The notes under the pieces: model-generated
What the model saw: only the letters and a program-made list of their open reading frames with translations
What the model was told of the DNA's origin: nothing
The model's database searches: none
Translations under genes and position numbers: made by a program
Assembly (NCBI GenBank): GCA_017562135.1
Contig: QEYB01001430.1
Coordinates: 186,001 to 250,000 of the forward strand
Direction of reading: 5' to 3'
Length of the DNA: 64,000 nt
From: Dipylidium caninum
Taxonomy: Eukaryota; Platyhelminthes; Cestoda; Cyclophyllidea; Dipylidiidae
In this document: one piece after another, positions 12,013-24,000 of the stretch
Layout of the letters: every line of letters begins with the position of its first letter
How positions within the stretch are numbered: the stretch's first letter is position 1

Positions 12013-15000
12013 GTAAGTCTACCTTTCCTCCCTGCGTCGTCCCTCCTTCCCCCCTCCCTTCCTTCCTCCCTCCTTCTCCACGTTGAGGCAAAGAGGGGAG
12101 CAGGTAATTACTGCGGCCTACTGTCATTCGTACATAATTGCTTTGGCTTTGTGGCTCTGACCACCCACCCACCCTCTCCCCCACCGCCGAGGCCCACTGG
12201 GGACCGGCAGGGCGACTCCCACCTCAGCCCCTCGTCTCTCCTCAAACGGTATTCCAAGGCCTGGCAACGATCCGTCCTGACAAAGTCCCCACGTCGGTTT
12301 ATTTTAAAATGGATGGGCGGCCGGAGGCCGGGGAGGGGGGGGGCGGGGCGCGAACGCTCCATAATTGGAATTTACTGCCTGTTTCTCGCTTATCATATTT
12401 TACGGCGTGAGGAGGTTGTCCAACAAGCCCCCCAAAGTTGATGTTTCCCCAACCGAATCTCCATCCCACACTGTCGGACGAGGCCGCATTCACCAGTGGT
12501 TGTGCAACCTTGGATTGGGCATATGGTGTTTTCTATCTCATTCCCCTCGCCCCGCCCGGCCCGCCTCCTCTAACTCCCCCCCTCTCCCCCCCACCGAAAC
12601 CCCTCAAGAAATGGTAGACGGTCACGTGCGTCCCCGGTTTATTGCTACCAGCAGTGCCATTAGCCCAGCCCTCCCGCCCTGGAAGGACGACGCGGCGATG
12701 GGTGTCTAAAGGGGGCATCTCACCGGCACACCAGCGGACAAAGCAGGCTTTCTCGGTTCACCCTCACTTGCAGCCTCGGGGCCTGGGCACCTGCCGGCGC
12801 AACTAGTCGTCCAGACCACCCGCCGACGTATGAGTTAATTCCATGTGCTCCCGTCGAATCCCGTGGGGTCTCCCGAGGCCTCAGCGCGACGCAATGTTGC
12901 AATCGACGCCCAAGCGAAGTGACGACTCTCTCACCTCCCAGCCTGGCTTGGGGGCTTTCTTTCCCCTTTCATTCTCCTTTGTTGTGGGAAGGAGCTCACG
13001 GATTTCTGCGCTCGAGTGGGGAGTTGGGAAAGGGGGAGGGTGAGACCGGATCGTTGTCCTCACTCGATGCCAACCGGCAAACACGTCGCTGTTCACGCTA
13101 GAGGATTTGCCTCTTCAGCCTACAAAATCCTGAACAACCTTCATTTCATCCTCGAAAATCACTTCGGCTAGTGGACCAGCTTTTCGTTCTGCCAGTGAGT
13201 TGAGCGCTTTGGCCATTCCGTGGGTCGCCTCGTAGCTTGGACGACTCCGCCAACAACGGCACGATGCCGGTTTTGGTGTGGCATCCGGCGAGACTGCTTC
13301 TTTTCTTCGATAAGGCCACACTTCAGCGAATGGACACGGTCCTGGCAACAGAAGCCGCGGAATCTCAATTGTCCTCTAGAAAGACCTTCTTCCGCCTAAC
13401 TTCACACATTCCAACGATAACGTGTCAGAACCGTCCATCTGAAGTGAGTTGGTGGCCGAATAAAGTGGACGAAGTGGAAGGTAGCAGGCAGTGGGATCTT
13501 GCGCATTGTCCGAACTGCCTTCGCCTCGCCTTCCCGCGCCGCGAAAATTTGATGTACCCCATCGTAGCGTGTGCACGTGGCAAAGTTCAAGTTGTCAAGA
13601 CAATGACAAGTGGGTGCTTGTGTTTTTGTACCCATTTTTGTGTGCAAATTTGCACAACCAGCGACTCTTCCTCTTCCCTCCGCCTGCGCCTCCGCCCCAC
13701 GCCTTTATTCAAGGTCGAAGGACGAAGTCCCCTGCGTCCGCACCTCCGTCCACGCCCTTCCTTCCCTCCTCTTCCCTTCGCGGTAAATCTGCGTTATTCG
13801 CGCGAATATTACACAGTCTACGAGTGGGCGACAATGCGACGAATTCCACCATATGACACTTTCGCTCTCTCTCTGTTTATGCAAATGTCTCTCGGGTGAT
13901 GCCCGTTTAAGGTGTCCTCGTTGCATTGACTCTCACGTTCTCGCAGTGTCGTCCACCGGCCTGATACTTTTTTGACTGAATCAGCGCCCGTTTCGGCCAT
14001 AGGCAGTGGCCACGAGGCCGGTGTTACCACAGCGGTCGCGTGGATGACTAAGTTGCAGCAGCGTCATCGCCTCGGCCGAGTGCGACGCCTGTCTTCTAGC
14101 GTCCATTCCCGGCCGCTCTTTGCCTCCTGTCACCGCCGCCAGGCTTTCGTTGGGCTAAGGCAAAACTGTCCGCATTTCGCCCTCATCCCCTTCGTCTCAG
14201 GCCTCGTCTGAGCGGCCGAGGTGCACCTGTTTGCCCCCTCCTTTGGCAAAGGGACGGTGACAAAGCGCCTTCCTTTGCTTCGTGCAGCCATTAAACCGGT
14301 CTTTCTTCAAGATGATGGGCAACACGGTGGAAAGAGCTCATTAAGTCAGATGGTGTGGGGTTTAATTGTGGCCAGAGGCGGTGTGGCGTGGCGTGGGGCC
14401 ACTTCCTCCCTCCCCTCCCGCTGCCTCCGATTCAGCCCTCAGGACACTCGCCTGTCCGTCGACCCCTCTCTGGCCTTACTCGGGGCATATTCGCTCCAAC
14501 ACCGCGTTCTGGACTCAGTTCTTCGCCTACTCCCTTTTAGCTCCAGATTTGGAACCTCGCATCCGGAGGAGGCGCGGCGAATTCCATGTCCCGGTGAGCT
14601 TCTTCACGTTCCCCTTCCGTTTGCCTTTTGAAAGAAAAACTCCCAGCCACGAATGAGTATTTCTCCAGGTTCGTCTAATTCCTCCTCCCTCCGCCACACA
14701 AGCATCTAATCACTTTGGGCGGACACATTTACCACTAAATCACAGAAAGACTGCATTGCACCGGAGCTGAGGTGCTGAAGCTACAGAATCTCTAGTAAGG
14801 TTGGTCAAGGCATTCTTCTGACCCCACTGGCCCCTAAATCCCGAGCCCGTTTTTTGTCGTGAGTACATCCGACGACGGACGTTGGCGCGAGTGCAACGGC
14901 GGCACCCGGCCGCCCGTCAGGGTGTGGTCAGCATGCTCCTGTGGCTTATTGAGATGCCAAGTTAATCAAAGCATTTCGCAATTACTAGAAAGGAGGGTAG

Positions 15001-18000
15001 CGAGAGGGCGAGAGAGAGAGAGAGGAGTCAAGCTGGCTTAGTGGTTGTCGTAAAAACCCACGCTTCCTCACCATCAGGTTACCTTATCCACCCGACTTCA
15101 AGCGCCTCCGTAAAGTGGAGTCTGACCGGTTTGAGTTTGCGCTCTTTCAGTTGAAGAGGACCCTCCGAACAGCCTGGCTGTGGAGACGCTGGAGGAGTTG
15201 GAATGGTGTCTCGAACGCCTCGAAAGCATTCAAACCCACCGCTCTGTGAGCGACATGGCCTCGAGCAAGGTTAGTTCTTCGCGGCCCGCACTCCCCCGCC
15301 CCGTGAACAGTGGGCAGAGCGGCCAGTGTTGCACTGCCTTCTTCTTATGTGGATTCTAATGATACCGGCGTACGTGCCACTTCTCCGGATTTTTGTCCTT
15401 TAACAAGTCGTTTTCACTCTGTCGCAGGTCCTTCCACCCCCTTGCCCCGCTCGTTTTATGGCCATTTCCATCGGTAAAGTGCAGCAGTGCCTTCTTATCC
15501 CTCAAACTGCCGTCCTCACTTGTCCATTTGAAGTTCTGGCGGCCACGAATGTGCTGCCTGTCATTTCGGCCAATTCGTCCGCAGTGAATGTAAGCAAGCT
15601 TTGAGTCGCGAGCGGATTGAGTAAGCTCTGAACAGTCGACATGAGGAAGTTTGTTTCTGAGGCAGTTATTGTGCCCAAGAGCGGAGGCGGCCTCATCTTC
15701 CCCCCCCCCCCCCGGAAAAACGTAGCTTTCAGCGCAGAAGCCGCGCTGAACGCCCCCAACAGACACGTGGGGTATTTTTAAACACACATGCTTTGCAGGT
15801 TGGCGGCCTTGTGTGGGCTTTTCCGACTTCCACCCATTCGCTTATAACTCCCCATTTCTCTGGGTCCGCAAGGACCAACGACTCAGGTCGAGACGTGGTG
15901 GGAGCGATTAATTTGCCCCACCAAAAGCGACTCGATTCATCAGCACAGAGTCGTTCTCGTTCTTCTTGTTGTTGTTGGGCGGAGGAAAGGAGGGTGGGCG
16001 GGCAGGCGCAGTGAGCTCGACACTGTACAAGCGTCGCGTGCTTCTCGTGGCCGAGACGGCATCGTGGCTACTCGCCCGCCTTCAGTCAGACCTCCTCTCG
16101 TTGCCTGTCCACGCCTGATGCGCTGGCCGATGTGCCAGCCAATGGGCGGGCGGCGATGTGGCCGGAGGGCGAGTGATTTGTGGATGGACATGCGGGCAAA
16201 CACACACACAGGCGAGAAGACGGGTACGCACAGCGTTCTGGAACCTCCCGAACCGGCCACTTTGTTTGACTGCTGCTGACACCTCCCGGGGCGTGAATGA
16301 ACAGACCTCCCCGGTTCAGAGCGCCATTGCTGGCCGCTCGCCCAACTTGCCCGTTTGCTCCCCCCGTTCGAGGCCGCAAAGTTTTGGCACTGACCGAAAC
16401 AGGAGGCGCCTTTTGTTCATCTTAATCGTTTCCCTCGATTTTGCAAGGACTTTGGCCTTCTTTTTTGCTAAAAAATAGTTTGCGCAGGCCTTTTGCTGGT
16501 GGCAAGGCCTGTTCTTCGTGCTGTTAAATAAATCCTTCTGAGGGCAGATGCTTCCCGCCTCATTTCCATCCCATGAGCGGCATTTTTGGCCAACTTTTGC
16601 CTTTCCTCCCTGTCCGAAGCCAACCGCCAGCCCGCATCGTCTGCTCCCCCAGACGCTAACACACTTTCCCTCGGGGGTAGGAATACCGAGACTCCACTCC
16701 CCTCGTGGTCCACTCCGATTAAAAGCGTTGAACACCACTTCTTTTGTTTTGTTTGAAACGCATTGTCAGTTTTACGTTGCGACGAACCCACACCTACGGG
16801 GCCTCGGCCGGAGTAATGGCCGGTTTCGGTGGCGCGAAAGGCGGCCGAAAAGGTGTTTGTGTGCGCGCGCTCGCCCCCCCGTCCGCCCGCGCTCGCCTCA
16901 CCGCCGGCCTGCGCGGATGCAGTAAAACACAGCGAAATGTCAAAGAGAGAGAGAGAGAGAGCGAGGCCTCCCGAGTGACATTTGGCAATCTTAAAAGGTG
17001 TATAATTAAAATGGCTCAAAGGGCGGTGAGGTGAGGTGACAGTGGAAATTCTACCTGTGATGATGTCAATTTAACCAACACTTTCTTGTCACTTGCCTGC
17101 GCAGGGGAAGTTAATTGAACCCACTTCATGTGGCGACTTTCTCTGTTTACAACTTGTCGTGTATGTGTTTTTCTCCTTCCCTCGATGGCCGAGTTAAACA
17201 TCCTCTCTTTCCACCTTCAAAGGCTGCACATCGTCTGGCGTCGTGTTTTGAACAATTTAGGCTGACGATGTAGCAAACGGAGGAAAAACGAGCAGGTTTG
17301 TGGGCCAAAATAGAGTGTCCAATTGAATGGTGACCCCTTCTTAACGCAACGTATATCGGGTTCCACGGAACTCCTCGTCCTTTTGGAGGCACTAGCCTAG
17401 CTGTACCCTCAAAGCATCGAAGGTCTGAGGTGATGAGACGAGGGAATGGCTGCTCTCGTCTTCTAATGTGAAGAAACAACAATGGTGTTATCAGTGCCTT
17501 TGGTAAGAGGCGGGGATGGTCCGATTCCCCCAAGTAAAACGCCGGAGTGTCTTTGTGCCATCTCCCAAATGAATGTAGCCGCAGACCAACGCCATCTCGT
17601 TTCCTCTCATTTCCAACTTCTACGTGGCATTCTGAACCGCCGCAACTCGGAGTGGATGGTCTCTCTCGGGGCGCCGGTTCCCTTCAGACGCCCCGCTGCC
17701 CTCCGGATTTCCGTTACTCGCTGCGATCTAATTCATGCAAGAAGCCTCGGCCGCTGTGGAATCGTCCTCGAAGGCGGCGGAGACGAGGTTGAGACACGTC
17801 CGGTCTGACTGGTGTCCTGTGAGGAATGCGAGGCGGTGGGAAAATATTCCCTTGACTGCTGCGCGCATCCACGCTGGCAGTTGCGATTGATGTCCCCACG
17901 ACCCTTGCCTCATTCGCGTCTCTCGGATCTGCTTTTCGAAGTGGCCGCACAGAAGGCGCTCTTCGTTAAGGTGTTTTGTTTATGTTTTGGCGCCTACGTC

Positions 18001-21000
18001 TTGTTTTGTTTGACCGTTGAAATATGAACCCTCGCTCGGGCATTACGACATTCGGCTGTCCGCGGGGGTTCCGCCACCTCTGGGGGCTGTCGCGGCGACT
18101 TACTGCTTCCGTGTTCTCGCGCCTGCTGCGCGGCCAGTTTCCTCCCTCTTCGCCCCAGTCCCCGTCCAGAGTGCCCCTCGCCACGATCACAGGAGGTGGA
18201 GGCTCCATTCAAAATCGGAATGTATTACGTGATTGCGTGACGTAACTCTCGAATCGCCCATCAAACTGGGGGGGAGGGAGGGGCAGAAGGAGGAGGAGGA
18301 GGAGGACTCGCTGATGGTTGATAAAATAGGCTTAGAATGGCGGGCAGCGGTGAGGAATTGACCGTGACTAAAATACTCGCCCATTCTTTTCGAGGTGGAG
18401 TTTGACACTGGCGACGGCATGCTTCTCCTAAACACGTCTCTCTTCCGTCCCTCCCTGCACCCTACTCCCTCCCCCACGTCTTCTCCTGCTCCATGATGCG
18501 CCAGACGGTGGTGGCATTTTCTGAAGGCGGCCTCGTGTTTGCCGATAACCAGTCCACCATTCCCGACGAGACGGCCAGTGGGTCAGAGGCAAAACGAAGT
18601 GTTTCTAGCCGTCCACCTCAACTCAGGGTTGCGCAGACGCGGCAGATTCGTCTCCAGCACCTCCGCCTCGGGGTCTTCTCCTCAGAAACCGCAAACTCTT
18701 GATGTAATCCGCGTGATTGTAGTTGTCATCAGGGAGTTGCGGAACGAGTGGATGGTGAAAACACGCCACTCGATCAGAGACACAAACAACTTCGAACACG
18801 CCTAGCGCTGTGCCATTTTTCTGCTCGTTGAACAAAAATTCGACGTCATCTTTGTTTGCTAGCTCAAGGTCAATGCAGGTCTTGATGTTTTCGGAGGTTA
18901 GGTCGCAGCGGGTCTAGTGTTTCCTCTTCTTCAGTTATTAGTCCATGAGATGTCCATTTGTGACGGTGGGTGCGGCTTTTCACTCCTCCACTAAGGGCGG
19001 GGGGCAGTTTGCTCTGCGCCCCATCGGGTCTGCGGCCCCGAGCGAGGCGCTCGAGCATCCTGTCAGTGTATCATCGTCCCTCAGGCTGCTCTTTCCTTTT
19101 TTTTGCCATCGGGTCAAGTGCCCGGTCACCGCTTATGCGATGACCTTCTTAATTAGTGGGAAAGGAAAGAAGAAACGCTGGAGGTGGGGGAGTGAAGTTG
19201 TATAAAAGGATGGCGATTGTGAGTAGTGACAACGCCAGTAATTATAGGCAAAGCAAGAGTGGCTGTGTCTGGATGTGGACGATTCTTTGTCCTCCTAATG
19301 GCATTTTTAATTAACCCATGGGCAGGAATTGAGAGGGCGGAGTATCGCTCCCTCTCCTCTCCTCCCCCCCCCCTCCCCCACCTCCTTTCTCTCTAACCCT
19401 TTTCCTCTCGGTCTCTTTCGCCTGTCGACGAAAACGGTGAGAAAAAAGAACCGCTGCCGCCGCTTTTTACCTGCCAGGGTGTGTACTTTTGCAGGCTGCT
19501 AGGACAAAATTGTGTGTACCTTTTGGGAGCTCTCACAGTCCCTTTTCTCCCTCCCTCCCTCTCTCTCGCTCTCCACCTCCGCAAACATCTCTGCTAACAC
19601 GGTACCTGTGAGGGCAATTTGACGCGCTTTTTGTCTCTCGTCACTCTCTCTATTAACCGACTTTTGCATGGTTAATTCATACGAACTGCCCGCACGACGA
19701 TGACTCGACGCGTCCAGCTGCCGAGGCTGTGGCCGGAGTTGCTCGGTCTGCTGTGGGTGTGTCCTGGCTGCAGCGTACTGCCATTTGAGGCCTCCTGGGC
19801 TGTTACTGGTGCTGGTCCGGGAAACGCCCTGTTCAGCACTGGAGGGCGGGAGAGAGGAAGGAGGACTTCGAGGCCACGACCACGTGGTTCACACAAAATG
19901 GGAATGTCGCGAAAAATCACGGCTTTGTGTGATTCAAATGCGCTCACGAGTTACCAAGCCTGTTCGTCCAGTTGGTTGAGAGTGGGGATTTAGGGGGTTT
20001 CCACGTCACAAATCACTCATCTCCCCATTCCCTCGTTTTTATGAGGCTTCAACTCGTCCATCACCCGCCACTCGGCCAGTTGGTGCCTGTTTCCGGATAC
20101 CTCGTCCAATGCGGTTGGCAGTCAGGACTGCCACTTAGTGTTTCTCTCCAGTGCCCTTATTAGTAAATTCGCCACTCTGTTGACCGACTCCACCGTCGAA
20201 ATGCTTCTCCCCACCGTCCTCATGATTTCTGTCAAATGTGTGCCCTAATGCCTCGCAAGCCCCTCTCTCTAGGGGCGGATTCACCTCTCATCTCTTTGCA
20301 TTTCTAGTTCAAAAAAATGCTCAACAAGGAGCTCAGTCAGGTTTACGACGGAGATAAGATCAACTCGCAAATCACCGAGTACATCTGCTCCACTTTTCTG
20401 GATCAAGACGAACAAACTACCGAGACTCAGCTGCCGGGCAATAGTTGCAGTGGCGGTGAGGCTGGCGGTGGTAACGGCGGTGAGAACGATGTCTCCGCAC
20501 TCGCAGCCTCCAGCAGGGGCCACGTCGCGAGGACCGTCGACATAGTCACCAGCACCGACGGCGACGGTATCAGCGTTGACGCGGGTCTCACAGATGCCAA
20601 GACAATTACTGCAGCGGCCGGTGCCAACTTCCTTCAGCAAAATCAGCCTGGCAAAGGGCAGTCATCCCCGTCCTCCGTGTTCGTCCCCCTGGACTGCAAC
20701 GCTGTCGCTGCTTCTGAGGTAACTCCGGCCACGCACACACGCCCACAACCACGTCAGCGTGCGGACTTGCGGGTCTGTACGCCGTGGCACCCCAGTTAAT
20801 TTGACGCCTCTAATTGGTCCGCACGAGGCGAGGGCTGCAGTCACGTCTTAGTGGCAAGTCGACGCCACACAACACGTCATTCGCCCGAAATTGGGCCCCT
20901 GGGCGAAGAGTTTGACACCTGACAAATCGGCTGACTGTTCAGAGAACGGTTTTACAAAAAAGTGCCTCGGCTAGGGCAGTTATGTGTGTTGGAGGCTCTG

Positions 21001-24000
21001 AAGTCTCAACGATAAGTCAGTTGTTCTCTATCCGAGTTTCGCGAGACGGGACGTCCATCGTGAGGAAAGTAGATGGCCTCCTCGTTAACCTTCGTTTTGC
21101 TCGCCAAGGCCGAGAGGTCGCCCCCCCCCCCCATAGCGGCGACGCAGCATCCTTCGACGATGTGTTAACCATGAATTAAGCTGGCCGGCCTGACACAACT
21201 GGGTCTGGGGTGTCTGACCAAGTTAATGAAGACATCAGGCATTTCTGTAAACACGCGGACGCCAACGTTTACGTGGGAGATTCTGGTTGTGAACGCCAAA
21301 TTTTCGCAGATTTCGGTGTTAACATTTTTCGCAGTGTACTACCCGAAGCGAAAAATTACGGCTCCGGCCATTGTGAGTAGACGGGTCGTCTGTCAATCGA
21401 CAAAGCAAACGCTCTTCGTGTCCCAGACGACGCTTTTGACGACCGCACAAAAGAGAGTGTGCCGTGTAAATTCCAATTACACTGAACCCTCTCCAAGCAA
21501 GAGAAGTTTAGCTTGAAGAAGGTGTTTTTGAGTGCATCTCAAGCAGGAAAGGTCCAACATCACAGGCCCAAATTCCACCCCGAAATTTATGTCTGAGGGC
21601 ATTATGGAAAATTAGGAATTTAGTCACGAGATGGATGGAGGTTGCGTCCTTTTGACCGTGTCGCCTCGGGGCAGCATGTTACCTTCCCTGGGTCAGCAGT
21701 TCTTCAAGCATTTCGCTGTGACTCTTCGAAATCACCGCCTGCTTCCCCTTTCGTGACGTACGGTGTGGCAATTGAGGCCACCTCCCTCGTCCTCTCCTCT
21801 TCCCACTCACGTCGTCACACTCAATTCACCGTTCAGACGGTGAGGAGGGACGACTTTGACCCTCCCCGTCCCCGTCCTCACCGCCTCCGCGTCGGCCGCA
21901 GAAGCGGTGGCCGCATCCACTGCCAGCGCGGGCAGCTCTTCCGTCACCTCCGAGCCGGCCAACGTCCGCGTGTCAGTCTGTCTGGAGGCGGAAGAAGTGG
22001 GCATCTCGTGGAAACATGCCACTCCACTGGGCGACTCCCCTCACCGCCTCGCAGAGTGCTTGTTGACGCCTTCTCCTCTTCTCCTCCTCTCCTCCTCACG
22101 GGGTAGTGCGGCTGGGTCCGAGTCACCTCGGGCGACACAGTGGCTGTACCCGCTGGCCTGGCCTAACCGGCCTGATCTGACCTCTCGCACTAGATTTGCC
22201 GACTTGGAGGGTGGCTTCTCAAGGGTCACACGTTGAGAAGTGTCACTTGACAAGAACACACCCTCGTCTACCGTTGTGGGGGGGGAGGAGGGGGGGAATT
22301 GGATCCCGCGAGAGACGCCACTGGCACGGGGTCGCACCTGCTGCCGCCTGCGACCTCCCCACAAATGCAGTGAAGTGGAAGCTGTCTCTTGTGAGCCACC
22401 GCTTTTATGCCTTTCCTTCGCTTCCTCCTCCTCCTCCTCCCGCCCCCCCCGCCTGCTCCACTTCCGACGGGTGGCGCGGTTGCAAGAGTACACAGATGAA
22501 CTGCAACAGGCGACTTGCGCAGCCGTAGCGACTGGGCAGTTTTTCCCCGAATAGCAACAAAGTAGCAAGTGCCGCTGCCTCTCCCACTGCCTTTGTCAAA
22601 TGCCTTCTCTTGCTCCTCTTCAGCCTGCCCTCGACCGCCAGAACGCGCAGACGCACCACGGCGAGTTGTACCTCGATGCCGGCAGATCGAGTGGCCTGCA
22701 ACAGTCTGTCGCCTCCATCTCCTCCCCCACCGTGCCGAGTATTCTGGGCGCCAGCGGCAGCGTGACCGGCATCGGTGTGGATCCCAAGAAAGTGGAACAG
22801 TTCGACGATCCACCCGAACCGCCGCCCCACTACGGAATCATTCCTGAGCATCCAGAGGAAATTACTGAGGCAAACCACCTTATCCCTACCTTTTCCATGC
22901 TGTCTTCTACCTTATTGTGTCGGGAGATTAAAATTTCGTTAGGCGCCCACGACCATTTCTGTTGCTGCCGCATCAGTTAGGGCCCAGGGCCACCACTTTG
23001 CCCGCATGCAGAAGACCTCCTCCCTGGCCGTTCGTTCCCGCCCCCCCCGACCGTTTGAGCGACCATCTCCCCTGTCTAGTTGATTCGACCGTTTTTGTCC
23101 GTAGTTTTTGCCCATTTGACGCAGTGGTGCGTAACTCCCAGTCGCCCTTTCATTTGCCCGGTTGGTTGACTTTGTCCACGTCTTTTTCCACCTCATTTTC
23201 CCTTCGAACAGATAATTGGCCATTATAAGAATCCGCTCAGCCGTAAGCAATGCGAAGAGAACACAGCAGTTACAAAATTTTTTCTTTAGGCTGAGAAGGC
23301 CTCCCTCTCGAATTTTGCATCACCTGATACACAGATGGCAGTGCACAGTGAGTTGTCGGGATGCCCTAACAGCCCAGACCGTCCTCTGGGCGAGGTTGGC
23401 CGTCTGACAGCCTCCGCCGCCACCACCCTTCCACTCTGGGCACTTACCGCCGTCATGATGATTTATTTCCTCCCTCTCCGACATGGCGATGTGCGTTCCG
23501 AGTTGCATCTACCTTCTGTCATCCGGTAGGGCTCCAGAACGAATTTTGCGGGAGGCGGAGGTGTTCGTAACCACGTCTCGTTTCTCCCAGACTAACTTCA
23601 GCTCGCCTTGCCTCATCTCGTCTCTCTCCCTTTAATCCATTTTTCTCCCAAAATGGGAACACGAGGTGTTGAGGGATTAAAGGGCGAAGCTGTTAGGGAC
23701 ATCCACAACTGGCAATCTGTACTTCCACCGACCTATCTTGGCACGTTGTTCCTCCACCGAAGCTGCTCGGAGCCGCTTCCAATGCGCCGAAAAATCCGGA
23801 GGGAGTCTCTTCGTCCGCAACCGCTTCTTCTCGATCCTAATCTTGCCAAACCTCATCTCCTTCCAAATCACGGGGTCACCTAGTGAAGTGCTTTGGTGCC
23901 ACCCTTTTGCGTGAATGCGTCTTTTTCTGGCCACTTCAGGTTGCTTCCTCAGCAGGTCTTTTGTGGATAAAATTTGTGTCTAGCGAAAAAAAATCCCATT

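Noticed and set aside
13237..13899. 220-codon + strand open frame inside a PDE4 intron
   Set aside because: No recognisable domain or PDE4 phase fit; the stop-free stretch is compatible with chance at this base composition.
21856..22106. Shared open frame of the two intronic repeats ([16 protein letters not shown]...) as a protein-coding or alternative exon
   Set aside because: The differences between copies are mostly amino-acid changing, the following reading diverges, and it does not match any part of PDE4.
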